This document shows, piece by piece, positions 7,785 to 16,932 of a stretch of DNA of 64,000 bases. The stretch is from DASXVX01 sp036504075 (GTDB lineage: Bacteria; Bacillota; Sulfobacillia; Symbiobacteriales; Symbiobacteriaceae). Every line of letters begins with the position of its first letter. Within the stretch, counting starts at the first letter, position 1. The position numbers were made by a program, and so were the translations under genes. The DNA lies in assembly GCA_036504075.1 (NCBI GenBank), contig DASXVX010000052.1, positions 62,001 through 126,000 of the forward strand, in the 5' to 3' direction. The notes under the pieces are model-generated. The model was not told the origin of the DNA and ran no database searches. It worked only from the letters and a program-made list of their open reading frames with translations.

Positions 7785-8086
7785 TACGCCGTTTGCGTCA
7801 CCTGGTGGGCGTTGCGGTCCAAAGCCACGGCGCCGTCTTGCACCGTTTGTGCGGAGGCAATGCCGTAGCGCTTGAGAAGGGCCTTGACGCGGGCCACGAG
7901 TTCCAGGGGTTCAAAGGGTTTGACCAGGTAGTCGTCGGTTCCCAGCTGAAAGCCCTTGATCTTTTGGCTGGACAGGGCCTGCTCCCCGTCGCCGGCAAGG
8001 GCGGTCTCGAATCCTTCCGCCTGCATAAAGTGCTGGACCAGCTGGCGGATATGCGGATCGTCGTCGACAATCAGGATTTTGCTCAT
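7784..8086 (-). pseudogene. Response regulator with internal deletion, receiver domain broken
   Basis: The frame starts well (AAGGAG before ATG, then MSKILIVDDDPHIRQLVQHF) and ends the receiver domain well (LGTDDYLVKPFEPLELVARV). Between DGEQAL and SSQKIKGF about 40 residues are missing, including the phosphorylated Asp and its flanking strands. The protein stops after 100 residues with no DNA-binding domain. The gene is therefore a decayed OmpR-type regulator. The 260 bases upstream (8087-8346) hold no intact gene. Confidence 0.75.
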
Positions 8087-8346
8087 GTGGAACTCCTTCT
8101 CGTTCAGCGTCCCATGCTCGCCCCATGCCATTCTTCACGCGCCCGGCAGTTCCCTGTCGGCCCCCTGCGAACCGGTGGCGCACAGAAGCGCCGGCAGCCG
8201 CTCCGGGGGAACCACCGCAGAGAGCCGCCTCACATCTTGTGGCGGCCCTCTTGTAGTGAATGGGATGATAACTCTGCCAGGAGCCCGAAACGACGAGCAA
8301 AGGGCGACCTTGCCAATCGTGGCGAGATCGCCCTTCTTTCCCCGGC

Positions 8347-9051
8347 CTATTCCCCCAGGTAGGCCTGCTTGACCCGGGAGTCGTTCAGCAGCTCGGCGGC
8401 CGGCCCGGCCATGCTGATGCGCCCGGTCTCCAATACGTAGGCGTGGTGTGCGAGCTCCAGCGCCATGGTGGCGTTCTGTTCCACCAGCAGGACGGTCATC
8501 CCTTCCTGGTTCAGAGACTGGATCACATCAAACACGGCATCGACCATGACCGGCGCCAACCCCAGGGACGGCTCGTCCAGAATCAGCAGCCGGGGCCGGG
8601 AAACCATCGCCCGGCTGATGGCCAGCATCTGCTGTTCACCGCCCGAGAGCGTGCCTGCGCCCTGACTCCGGCGGTGGTGCAGTACCGGGAAGCGGTGGAA
8701 CACCTTGGCCAGATCCTCCCCCAGTTCCTTGTGGTTCCCCCGGTGATAGGCGCCCAGGCGCAGGTTCTCCATGACCGTCAGGTTGGGAAAAATGCGGCGC
8801 CCTTCCGGCACGTGGGAGATCCCACGGTGCACCACATCGTGGGGCGACATGCCGACCACCGATTCGCCCGCGAACTCGATGGCGCCGGAGGTGGGCCGCA
8901 CCAGGCCCGAGATCGCCTTCAAGATCGACGTTTTCCCGGCCCCGTTGGCACCGATCAGGGTGACGATCTGGCCGGCGGGCACCGCCAGCGAGACGTTCTG
9001 AACGGCATGGACCCGCTGATAGAAGATGTTCAAGTCAGTGACTCTTAGCAC
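8347..9051 (-). CDS. livF: Branched-chain amino acid-type ABC transporter ATPase LivF
   Basis: This 234-residue ATPase powers import through the LivH/LivM pore. Walker A is GANGAGKTS, the signature is LSGGEQQ, and Walker B with DEPSLGL is typical of LivF. The GTG start at 9051 has GGAGG 7 nt upstream and overlaps the end of livG (9035), so translation is probably coupled. It is the last gene of the minus-strand operon that begins with the IclR regulator at 16091. Confidence 0.95.
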   Translation of the reverse strand: MLRVTDLNIFYQRVHAVQNVSLAVPAGQIVTLIGANGAGKTSILKAISGLVRPTSGAIEFAGESVVGMSPHDVVHRGISHVPEGRRIFPNLTVMENLRLGAYHRGNHKELGEDLAKVFHRFPVLHHRRSQGAGTLSGGEQQMLAISRAMVSRPRLLILDEPSLGLAPVMVDAVFDVIQSLNQEGMTVLLVEQNATMALELAHHAYVLETGRISMAGPAAELLNDSRVKQAYLGE

Positions 9052-9820
9052 GCTTGAACCTCCTTCCCAGGTAGGCCTCGATCACCGCCGGATGGCCGCT
9101 GACGGTGGCAAAGTCGCCTTCGGCCAGTTTTTGACCGAACTGGAGCACGGCGATGCGGTCGCAGATCCCCTTGACCAGTTTCATGTCATGCTCGATCAGG
9201 AAGACCGTGTGTCCCGCGGAGCGGATGCCCAGGATGAAGTCCATCAACTCCTGGGTCTCGGTGGGGTTGAGGCCCGCGGCCGGCTCGTCCAGGCAGAGCA
9301 GAGTCGGGTGGGCCGAAAGCGCCCGCACGATCTCCACCTTGCGCTGCATCCCTTGCGGCAGGGAGGAAGCCACTTCGTGCCGGACAGCCGTCAGACCGTA
9401 CTGCTCCAGCCAGTGCTCGGCATGCGCCGCGATCTCCCGCTCCACTTTCGCCCAGCGGCGAGTATGCAAGAGGGCGTCCAGGAGCGTGTACCCGGCGAGG
9501 CGGTGGGCGCCCAGCAGCACGTTCTGGTAGACCGTGGCCTGCCCGAACAGGCGCAGGTTTTGAAACGTGCGGGCCATGCCGGCCGCTACCATGCGGTGCG
9601 GCTTCCACCCGGTGACATCCTGCTCCTTGAACGTCACCTTGCCGCCGGTCGGCCGGTAGATGCCGGTGATCAGGTTGAACAGCGTCGTCTTGCCCGAGCC
9701 GTTGGGGCCGATCAGTCCGAAGATCTCCCCCGCCATGACCTGCAGGCTGAGGGCGTCAACGGCCCGGATGCCGCCGAAATGCTTGGAGAGGCCATCAACG
9801 TTGAGAAGGGGCGACGTCAC
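9035..9820 (-). CDS. livG: Branched-chain amino acid-type ABC transporter ATPase LivG
   Basis: This 261-residue ATPase is the second motor subunit of the importer. Walker A is GPNGSGKTT, the signature region is SLPQGMQRK (in place of the usual LSGGQ, with the second position degenerate), and Walker B has LCLDEPAAGLNP. The C-terminus HPAVIEAYLG is typical of LivG. The start overlaps livM by 26 bases and the end overlaps livF by 17, a tightly packed operon. Confidence 0.95.
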   Translation of the reverse strand: MTSPLLNVDGLSKHFGGIRAVDALSLQVMAGEIFGLIGPNGSGKTTLFNLITGIYRPTGGKVTFKEQDVTGWKPHRMVAAGMARTFQNLRLFGQATVYQNVLLGAHRLAGYTLLDALLHTRRWAKVEREIAAHAEHWLEQYGLTAVRHEVASSLPQGMQRKVEIVRALSAHPTLLCLDEPAAGLNPTETQELMDFILGIRSAGHTVFLIEHDMKLVKGICDRIAVLQFGQKLAEGDFATVSGHPAVIEAYLGRRFKRAKSH

Positions 9821-10781
9821 CGCGCTTCCCTCCTTTCAGGCGGCGCTCCAGCGCCGGCAGCCACTTCGCGGCCAGGCCGGCCATGCCGCCCGGCACGAAG
9901 ATGATGACACCCAGCACCAGGAGGCCGTAAATCACCATCTGATACTCCCGCACCTGGCGCAGCCACTCGGAGAGGAAGGTAAGCAGGACTGCACCGGTTA
10001 CGGCGCCGGGCACGCTCCCGGTGCCGCCCACCAGCAGCATCACCACCAGGTTGACCGAATCGGTGGTGGAGAAGGTGATCGGGCTGATGAACAGCGCGTA
10101 ATGCGCATAGAGCGAGCCCGCAGCGCCGGCAACGCCCGTGGAGATCACGAAGGCCAGCACTCGGAAGTAGAAGACGTTGATGCCCATGGCCGAGGCGGCC
10201 ACGTCGTCCGCCTTGATCGCCAGCAGCGCCCGGCCAAATTTCGAATCCTGGATGCGCAGCGAGATCACGACCACGATCGCCAGCACCAGCACCACCAGGT
10301 AGTAGTAGATCACCCGGTTGGTGAAGTCCAGCGGCCCGATGGCCTTCGGAGCGGGAATGCCCGGCAAACCCATGGGGCCACGGGTCAGACCTACCGAGTT
10401 GGTCAGCACCAGGTTAATGATCTCGCCAAAGCCCAGCGTCGCGACGGCGAAGAAGTGGCCCCGGAGGTGGAGCACCGGCAGTCCGACCAACAAGCCGGTC
10501 AGTCCACCCAGGGCGATGGCGCCGAGAAAGGCCAGCCAAAACGGGACCCCCAGCCGCATGACCAGCAGCGCCGACGTGTAGGCGCCGATGCCGTAGAAAG
10601 CCGCGTGCCCCAGGGATAGCTGGCCGGTCATGCCGTGGATCAGGTTCAGACTGGAGACGGTGACAGCCGCGAGCATCGCCATGACCAGGAGATGCCGGGT
10701 GTAGTCGTTCGGGAAAAGCCAGGGCAGCACCAGGGCGAAGGCCAGAGCGATGTACCAACTGAGGTTGATGGTTTTTTTCAT
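9795..10781 (-). CDS. livM: Branched-chain amino acid-type ABC permease LivM
   Basis: The 328-residue permease has about nine hydrophobic segments and the LivM hallmarks NLIHGMTGQLSLGHAAFYGIG near the N-terminus and a GGTGSVPGAVTGA motif near residue 270. It forms the membrane channel with LivH. It starts 3 bases after livH ends and overlaps livG, consistent with one transcript. Confidence 0.95.
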   Translation of the reverse strand: MKKTINLSWYIALAFALVLPWLFPNDYTRHLLVMAMLAAVTVSSLNLIHGMTGQLSLGHAAFYGIGAYTSALLVMRLGVPFWLAFLGAIALGGLTGLLVGLPVLHLRGHFFAVATLGFGEIINLVLTNSVGLTRGPMGLPGIPAPKAIGPLDFTNRVIYYYLVVLVLAIVVVISLRIQDSKFGRALLAIKADDVAASAMGINVFYFRVLAFVISTGVAGAAGSLYAHYALFISPITFSTTDSVNLVVMLLVGGTGSVPGAVTGAVLLTFLSEWLRQVREYQMVIYGLLVLGVIIFVPGGMAGLAAKWLPALERRLKGGKRGDVAPSQR

Positions 10782-10784
10782 GGC

Positions 10785-11624
10785 CTATACCTTCTCGACC
10801 GAGGACCGGACGAAGAGCCCCGTCGGCTTGAAGACCAGCACCAGGATCAGCACGATGAAGGCAATGGCGTCCTTGTACTGCGATGAGATGAACCCCGCCG
10901 CCAGCGTCTCCACCATGCCCAGGATGAACCCGCTCCAGATCGCACCCGAAATGTTGCCGATGCCGCCCATGACCACGACGACGAACGCTTTCATCTTTGC
11001 CGCCAGGCCCATGGTCGGGTAGACGGTGAAGACCGGCCCGAGGAGGGCGCCGGCCGCCGCCGCCAGCGCCGCTCCCACCATGAATGTCAGCATGACCACC
11101 AGGTCCGTTCTGACGCCCAGCAGGCTCGCGGTCTGCAAGTCGTAGGCGCAGGCCCGCATGGCGATGCCCACGTCCGTCCGCTGGATCAGCACGTAGAGCA
11201 GGCCGATCAGCCCAAGCGCCAGTCCGAAGATCAACACCCGTTGGCCGTTGACCGAGAAGCCGAAGAACTCCACGGACAGCTTCAGAAACGGTGAGGAGAA
11301 GTCCCGGGGGTCGGGTCCCCAGATCAGCTGGGCCAGGTTTTGCAGGAAGATCGAGAGCCCGAGCGAGCTGATGAGCAGGCTCAACCGGGGGGCGGACCGG
11401 AGCGGTCGAAACGCCAGACGCTCGGAGGCCATGCCGATGAAGCCCACGACCACGATCGCCAGGGCGACCGACAACAGGTAAGGCAACTTCAGGACGACCG
11501 CCAGCGTGAGGGCGATGAAGGCACCCAGGGAGAAGAACTCCCCGTGGGCGAAGTTGATCAGGTCCAGCATGCCGAGGATGAGCGTCATGCCCAGGGCGTT
11601 CAGTGTGAAGCTGGAGCCGACCAC
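10785..11624 (-). CDS. livH: Branched-chain amino acid-type ABC permease LivH
   Basis: This permease has the LivH hallmarks LGMLDLINFAHGEF and MGGIGNISGAIWSG. The coordinates use a GTG start, but coding-like sequence (ILQQLPQQLLNGL) continues upstream in frame, as in other LivH proteins. A run GGGGGG near 11682-11687 suggests the true start is a CTG at 11672 about 8 nt later; no ATG, GTG or TTG lies in between. The gene sits between the binding protein and livM. Confidence 0.9.
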   Translation of the reverse strand: MVGSSFTLNALGMTLILGMLDLINFAHGEFFSLGAFIALTLAVVLKLPYLLSVALAIVVVGFIGMASERLAFRPLRSAPRLSLLISSLGLSIFLQNLAQLIWGPDPRDFSSPFLKLSVEFFGFSVNGQRVLIFGLALGLIGLLYVLIQRTDVGIAMRACAYDLQTASLLGVRTDLVVMLTFMVGAALAAAAGALLGPVFTVYPTMGLAAKMKAFVVVVMGGIGNISGAIWSGFILGMVETLAAGFISSQYKDAIAFIVLILVLVFKPTGLFVRSSVEKV

Positions 11625-11690
11625 CAGCCCGTTGAGCAGTTGCTGCGGGAGTTGTTGCAGAATACTAGCCAGGGTGATCGACCCCCCTTA

Positions 11691-12893
11691 TTACTTCGCG
11701 CCACCGGCTGCCTGCGGCACCCGCTTGCCCCCCTGAATCTTTACGATCAGCAGCTTTCGGAAAGCCTGGCCGTTCTGGTCGAACGTGACATTGCCGAGAA
11801 TGGTCTTGACGTCCTTGATCTTGGTCATGCCGTCCTTGAGGCCTTCCCGGGTGAAGCCGCCCAGTTCCATCGCCCTGGCGAAGAGCTGAATCGCTTCGTA
11901 GCCATAGGCGCCGTACTGGTCAGGGTCTTCGTTGTTGTACTTGGCCTTGAAGGCGGCAATGAAGTCCTTGGCCTCGGGGAAGTACTGCACCGAAGGCTCG
12001 AAGTTGGAGATGTGGACCATGCCTTCGGCGGCGTCGCCGGCCAGTTCAATGAACTTGTCGGTGGTAAAGGCGCCGAACGCCACAAACTGCGGGGCGAACT
12101 TCAGCTCCTTCGCCTGCTTCTCGATCAAGGCGCCTTCAGCGATGTAGCCGGAAATCAGGACGCCTTCGGGGTTCAAGGACTTCACCTTGGTAAGCAGGGC
12201 GTAGAAGTCCTTATCGCCGGCCTTGTAGTACTCGGTGGTCAGCACCTGGCCGCCCTTGGACGCAAACTCCTTCGTGAAAACCGTGGCGCCGTCACGACCG
12301 TAGTCGCTGTTGTCGGCCAGGATCACGAACTTCTTCAGCTTTAGTTGATCGGCCACATAGTCGGCCATGGCGATGCACTGGGTCGAGTTGATGTTGATGT
12401 TCCGGAACATGTACGGGCTAGCCTGTAAGGTGATGGCGTCGGTGGTGGAACCCGGTGTCAATTGGACGACCTTTGAAGCGGTGGCCAACTCTTTAATCGC
12501 CAGCGTAACCGTCGAGTTGTAGGCACCGATAAGTCCGAGCACCTGGTCCTGGCTGATCAGCTTCTGGGCTGCGTTGCGGCCTTCCACCGGTGTGCCCTTG
12601 TCGTCTTCGACCTTCAGCTCGATCGGGTGATTCTTCACGCCGCCGGCCTTGTTGATCTGTTCCATGGCCAGGTCCATGCCCCGCTTGTACCCCTGGCCGT
12701 AATACGCCGAGCCGCCGGTCATGGGGAAGACGGCGCCGATTTTGACCGGTTCCAGGGGCTTCTTGTTGTCCGAGTCGCCCGCCGCAGCGGTGGTGCCGGA
12801 ATTGGTCCGGGCGCCGGAGCAGGCGGTAAGCAGGAGCATGGCGGCAACCACGGTGACCAAAACCTTGTGAACGTAATACTTACGACCCCGCAT
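11691..12893 (-). CDS. Branched-chain amino acid-type substrate-binding lipoprotein
   Basis: This 400-residue protein starts with a lipoprotein signal and lipobox LLTAC (Cys25), so it is anchored outside the membrane. The body has the periplasmic-binding fold of the LivJ/LivK family, with IGAVFPMTGG at the first strand and KLISQDQVLGLIG further on. It delivers the substrate to LivHMGF. AAAGGGGG precedes the ATG by about 10 nt. The adjacent acyl-CoA dehydrogenase and CoA-transferase suggest the substrate may be an organic acid rather than Leu/Ile/Val; that is inference. Confidence 0.93.
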   Translation of the reverse strand: MRGRKYYVHKVLVTVVAAMLLLTACSGARTNSGTTAAAGDSDNKKPLEPVKIGAVFPMTGGSAYYGQGYKRGMDLAMEQINKAGGVKNHPIELKVEDDKGTPVEGRNAAQKLISQDQVLGLIGAYNSTVTLAIKELATASKVVQLTPGSTTDAITLQASPYMFRNININSTQCIAMADYVADQLKLKKFVILADNSDYGRDGATVFTKEFASKGGQVLTTEYYKAGDKDFYALLTKVKSLNPEGVLISGYIAEGALIEKQAKELKFAPQFVAFGAFTTDKFIELAGDAAEGMVHISNFEPSVQYFPEAKDFIAAFKAKYNNEDPDQYGAYGYEAIQLFARAMELGGFTREGLKDGMTKIKDVKTILGNVTFDQNGQAFRKLLIVKIQGGKRVPQAAGGAK

Positions 12894-12919
12894 GAACGCG
12901 TCCCCCTTTTGCGAGCACG

Positions 12920-14080
12920 TTAGTAGACCAGGTCACCGTCGATAATCGACCGGGCGATGATCCCCTTCTGAATCTGGCTGGTGCCTTCGACGATGGTGAG
13001 CTGTTTGGCATCGCGCAGATATCGGGCCATGGGGTAGTCCTCCATGTAGCCGGCGGCGCCCATCATCTGCATGCAGTCGTTAGCCGTCCGCACCGCGATC
13101 TCCGTGGCCTTGAACTTGGCCATGGAGAGGTTGTGCGCGGTCTCCTTGCCGGCCTTGCCCTCGTCCACCACCATGGCGGCCCGGTAGGTGAGGAGCCGGG
13201 CGGCATCGATGTCCGTGGCCAGCTCGGCCATCATCCACTGCAGGCCCTGGTGTTCAATGATCGGCCTGCCCATGGTCTTGCGCTCACGGGCGAACTGGAC
13301 CCAGTAGGCCAGGGCGCCCTGCGCCAGGCCGATGCCCCGGGCCGCCACCACCGGCCGGACGGCGTTCAGGTTCTTCATGATCAGCTTGAAGCCTTCGTTC
13401 TCCTTGCCCAGGAGGTTCCCGGCCGGCACCTCCACGTCTTCGAAGACCACCTGGTTGACCGGCAGGCCCCGCACGCCCATCTTCTTCTCCTTCTTGGGGA
13501 CGGAGATGCCGGGGGTGTTCCGGTCGACCACAAAGACGGACATGCCCTTGTGGCCCGCCGCCGGATCGGTCTTGGTGGCCACGACGAAGTAATCGGCGAA
13601 CTGGGCGCCGGAAATCCACGACTTGGTGCCATTGATGACGTACTTGTCGCCCCGCCTGACCGCCCGGGTCTGGATGCTGGCGGAATCCGAGCCGGCGTCC
13701 GGCTCGGAAAGGCAGAAGGAGCCGCGCAGTTCGCCGGTGGCGATGCCCGTCGCGTACTTTTTCTTCTGCTCTTCGGTCCCGGCATACAGGATGGCGGCCA
13801 GGGGCAGGCGGGTGAGCAGCAGGAGCAGACCGGTGGCGCACTCATACTTGGCCACCTCTTCCACCGCCAGGACCAGGCCCATGGTGCCCATGCCCACCCC
13901 GCCATACGCTTCCGGAACGGCCAGCCCGAACAGACCGGCGTCCCGCAGGGTGGCAAAGAGTTCCGGCGGAATCTCCTCGTTCTCATCGATCTGGGCGGCG
14001 ATGGGTGCTAACTTCTCCCTGGCGATCTCACGGACCAGTTGAATCAGCGCCTGCTCGTCTTTGGTAAATTTGAAGTCCAC
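12920..14080 (-). CDS. Acyl-CoA dehydrogenase
   Basis: This 386-residue flavoenzyme introduces a double bond between C2 and C3 of an acyl-CoA and passes electrons to ETF. The family motifs CLSEPDAGSDSASI and IVEGTSQIQ are present; Glu365 in the second is at the usual catalytic base position. The length is typical. I take the GTG at 14080, behind AGGAAAGGAAG; the frame is open further upstream but overlaps the CoA-transferase gene. It lies in the Liv operon, so its acyl-CoA probably comes from the imported compound. Confidence 0.93.
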   Translation of the reverse strand: MDFKFTKDEQALIQLVREIAREKLAPIAAQIDENEEIPPELFATLRDAGLFGLAVPEAYGGVGMGTMGLVLAVEEVAKYECATGLLLLLTRLPLAAILYAGTEEQKKKYATGIATGELRGSFCLSEPDAGSDSASIQTRAVRRGDKYVINGTKSWISGAQFADYFVVATKTDPAAGHKGMSVFVVDRNTPGISVPKKEKKMGVRGLPVNQVVFEDVEVPAGNLLGKENEGFKLIMKNLNAVRPVVAARGIGLAQGALAYWVQFARERKTMGRPIIEHQGLQWMMAELATDIDAARLLTYRAAMVVDEGKAGKETAHNLSMAKFKATEIAVRTANDCMQMMGAAGYMEDYPMARYLRDAKQLTIVEGTSQIQKGIIARSIIDGDLVY

Positions 14081-14106
14081 GCACAACTTCCTTTCCTGGA
14101 TGTGAA

Positions 14107-15303
14107 TTAGCGGGGAGCCGGACCCGGTGTGCCGATCAAGCGGGAAATCGTCTCGGGACTGTAACCCAGTTCCCCCAGGACCGCTTCGGTGTGCTCCCCC
14201 AGGAGCGGCGGATGGCGGCGAATCGCTCCCGGCGTACTGCCAAACTTGATGGGAATACCGACCTGCCTGAGGAGACCCGCCGTCGGATGGGAAATCTCCT
14301 GGAGCATCTCCCGGTGTAGTACCTGCGGATCGGCGAAGACCTGGTCCAGCGTATTGATGGGCCCGGCCGGAATGCCGCGCTCCCAGAGCATCGCCACCCA
14401 TTCGCCGGCATCCCTGGTCTTGAGGATCGGCGCCAGGAGGCCCAACAGCGCCTCCCGGTTCTCCACCCGATCGGAGTTGGTGGCAAAGCGGGGGTCGACA
14501 GACAACTCGGGCCGACCGATCAGCTCGCAGAACTTCCGGAACTGCAGGTCGTTGCCCACCGCCAGGACCAGTTCCTGGTCCCGGGCCGCCACCACCTGGT
14601 ACGGCACGATGGCGGCGTGGGCGTTGCCGGGCCGCCGGGGGACCTGACCGGAGACCAGGTAACTGGAGGCCACGTTGGCCAGCCAGGATACCTGCGTCTC
14701 CAGGAGCGAAACGTCTACCCGCTGCCCCTCGCCGGTCTCGCCCCGGTGATGCAGGGCTGCAACGATGCCGAAGGCGGCCATCATCGCGGTGGTCAGGTCG
14801 GAAATGGCCACGCCCACTTTGGTGGGCGGTCCGTCCGGTTCGCCCGTGATGGCCATCAGCCCGCCCATCGCCTGGGCAACAAAGTCGTAGCCCGGCAGGC
14901 GTGCATACGGCCCGGTGCGGCCGAAGCCACTGATGTTGCAGTAGACCAGCCGCGGGTTGCGGGTTTTCAAGACCGCCTCGTAGCCCAGCCCCCAGCGTTC
15001 CATGGTCTCGAACTTGAAGTTTTCGATGAGCACGTCGGCCTGCTCCGCCAGCTTTAGCAGCGCGTCCCGCCCCTCCGGGCGGGAGAGGTCCAGGACGACC
15101 GACCGCTTGTTACGGTTAGAAGCCAGGTAATAAGCCGACTCGCCGGCAATGTATGGCGGGCCCCATTGCCGGGTATCGTCGCCGCCAGGCGGCTCGACCT
15201 TGATCACATCCGCTCCAGCATCGCCCAGCATCATGCCACAGTAGGGCCCGGCCAGCACTCGCGAAAGGTCCAGCACCCGGATTCCTTGCAGTGGTCCACT
15301 CAC
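14107..15303 (-). CDS. Family III CoA-transferase (CaiB/BaiF type)
   Basis: The 398-residue protein moves CoA from a donor thioester to a carboxylic acid. The N-terminus GIRVLDLSRVLAGPYCGMMLGDAGADVIKVE pattern (shown in part) is diagnostic, and Asp169 in VAISDLTT falls at the catalytic Asp position known from formyl-CoA transferase. The GTG start overlaps the stop of the IclR gene (GTGA). Together with the dehydrogenase next door it suggests activation and oxidation of an imported acid. The exact acid cannot be read from sequence. Confidence 0.92.
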   Translation of the reverse strand: MSGPLQGIRVLDLSRVLAGPYCGMMLGDAGADVIKVEPPGGDDTRQWGPPYIAGESAYYLASNRNKRSVVLDLSRPEGRDALLKLAEQADVLIENFKFETMERWGLGYEAVLKTRNPRLVYCNISGFGRTGPYARLPGYDFVAQAMGGLMAITGEPDGPPTKVGVAISDLTTAMMAAFGIVAALHHRGETGEGQRVDVSLLETQVSWLANVASSYLVSGQVPRRPGNAHAAIVPYQVVAARDQELVLAVGNDLQFRKFCELIGRPELSVDPRFATNSDRVENREALLGLLAPILKTRDAGEWVAMLWERGIPAGPINTLDQVFADPQVLHREMLQEISHPTAGLLRQVGIPIKFGSTPGAIRRHPPLLGEHTEAVLGELGYSPETISRLIGTPGPAPR

Positions 15304-16091
15304 AAGACGTCGCCTGCCTTCGCCGCCTGGGCGTTCGCTCTGAGCCGGCCCCCGACGGCGTCGGCAGCAGCCTTGAGCGTCCCGACCAACAGGCGGATTT
15401 TCTCCTCGCCAAACCGGAAGCCGGGACCCGAGATGTTGATGCTGGCCATGACCGCGCCGGCCGGATCAAAGATCGGCACCGCCACGGAGGAGATGCCCTC
15501 TCCCCACTCGCCGCTGGAGACCGCGTACCCTTCGACCTGGATGCGCATCAGTTCCGCCCTGAGCCGGTCGGGATCGGTAATGGTCCGGGCGGTGAGCGGC
15601 TTCAGCCCGGTGCGGAGAATCACCTCTTCCCACCGGGACTCCGGCAGGAACCCCAGAATCGCCTTGGACGAAGCGCCGCTGTACAAGGGCGCCCGGCTGC
15701 CGATCCGCCCGGAGGTTCGCAAGGTTCGCATCCCCTCGGCGGCGGCGACACAGATGCGCTCGTCGCCGTCCGGGACATGCAGCCCGGCCGTCTCGCCCAC
15801 AGTGTCACGGAGCCCTTCCAGCACCGACTGGGCCGCCAGCTTCAATTCGCTGATCGGACGGCGGGCAGCGGCTCCCTGAAGCCGGGAGCCGAGTTGGTAC
15901 TTCTCGTCCTCCCCGCGTGCGAGATAGCCCCGGGACTCCAACGTGACGAGCAGGCGGTATGCAGTGGACTTGGGCATGTTGGCCAGGCGTGCCACCTCAC
16001 CGACGCCCAGCGAACCGGGTCGTTCCAGAAGCAGGTCGATCAAGTCCAGGGCTCGGTCCACCGCCCGAACCGACCGTGTGCCTTCCCGCAT
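15300..16091 (-). CDS. IclR family transcription regulator
   Basis: The 263-residue protein has an N-terminal winged helix (about residues 8-70, with LGVGEVARLANMPKSTAYRLL) and a C-terminal ligand-binding GAF-like domain (about 85-250, with YSGASSKAIL and VAVPIFDPAGAV). It is the first gene of the catabolic/transport operon and likely controls it by binding the inverted repeat over its own promoter at 16143-16160. IclR proteins often respond to the pathway substrate. Confidence 0.92.
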   Translation of the reverse strand: MREGTRSVRAVDRALDLIDLLLERPGSLGVGEVARLANMPKSTAYRLLVTLESRGYLARGEDEKYQLGSRLQGAAARRPISELKLAAQSVLEGLRDTVGETAGLHVPDGDERICVAAAEGMRTLRTSGRIGSRAPLYSGASSKAILGFLPESRWEEVILRTGLKPLTARTITDPDRLRAELMRIQVEGYAVSSGEWGEGISSVAVPIFDPAGAVMASINISGPGFRFGEEKIRLLVGTLKAAADAVGGRLRANAQAAKAGDVL

Positions 16092-16142
16092 GCCATCCCT
16101 CCTGGTTACGCAAGTGTCTCGTCAGGTGAAACGATCGCACCT

Positions 16143-16193
16143 ATAAGTACCACAACTTATGTGCATCATATTAGCTTCTGACTTATGCCGCAA
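16143..16193 (-). promoter_or_regulatory. Promoter and operator of the IclR-Liv operon
   Basis: On the minus strand TTGCGG (16193-16188), a 17-base spacer and TATGAT (16170-16165). Just downstream, covering the likely start of transcription, is the perfect inverted repeat ATAAGT-6-ACTTAT (16143-16160), a good candidate IclR operator. Confidence 0.65.
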
Positions 16194-16335
16194 GTATTCG
16201 GCGCAATTTACATGTTAATCTATTATGAATCGTCTCGCCTGGCGGAACGCGGTGGCCTGCGGGAAACCCGGGAGGAGAATTGATCCATTCTCGTGAATGA
16301 TATGTTACATAAGTGATCTTACGGGGGGCAGGAAG

Positions 16336-16821
16336 ATGATCTCCAGCATGAGCGCCTTTGCCGATTACTTTGAGGGCATACGCAAACGAACCCTGAAGTA
16401 TATCCGCCGCATCCCACCTGATCAAATGGGTTTCTCGCCCCACCCCGGCAAGTTTACGTTGGGTGACCTGATTCGCCACCTGGCCGCCACCGAGGAGATG
16501 TTCGTCCGTGCCGTGACGGAGGGTGTCTGGCTGTATGCCGGACACGAAACGGACAAGGGCGAGACTCTCGACGCAGCGGTTGACTCCCTTGAGCGAAAGC
16601 ACGAAGCGGCCATGGCTCGCCTTCGGGAAACCGGCGATGAAGTCCTGACGACAAAGCGCCCATCACTCAAGGGTTATCCCGTGCAGGCCTGGCACCTGCT
16701 CATGGCCATGTGTGAGCACGAGACTCACCACCGCGCCCAGATTTCCCAATACCTTGTGGCCCTCGAGTTGGAGCCGCCCCAGGTTTTCGACCTGCGCATT
16801 GAGCAGGTTTCGCGGCAATAA
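16336..16821 (+). CDS. DinB family protein
   Basis: The 161-residue protein is a four-helix bundle of the DinB type. The metal-binding His triad is visible: His48 in LGDLIRHLA, and His128 and His132 in EHETHHRAQ. Members bind a divalent metal; some act as thiol-dependent transferases and most have no known role. The ATG at 16336 follows GGGGGGCAGGAAG; an upstream in-frame ATG at 16297 lacks a site. It is divergent from the IclR operon and ends in a strong terminator. Confidence 0.88.
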   Translation: MISSMSAFADYFEGIRKRTLKYIRRIPPDQMGFSPHPGKFTLGDLIRHLAATEEMFVRAVTEGVWLYAGHETDKGETLDAAVDSLERKHEAAMARLRETGDEVLTTKRPSLKGYPVQAWHLLMAMCEHETHHRAQISQYLVALELEPPQVFDLRIEQVSRQ

Positions 16822-16830
16822 ACACAAGCA

Positions 16831-16862
16831 AGGAAGCTCCACCCGGCCGGGTGGAGCTTCCT
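16831..16862 (+). terminator. Perfect-palindrome hairpin after dinB-like gene
   Basis: AGGAAGCTCCACCCGG and CCGGGTGGAGCTTCCT form a perfect stem. It could also serve as a stop for the minus strand side. Confidence 0.8.
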
Positions 16863-16932
16863 TGGATTGAAAACCATCGCCGTCAAAACTGCGCCTCGGC
16901 CGCCTGCATCGTTCAGCCCTCTATCGGGCCGG

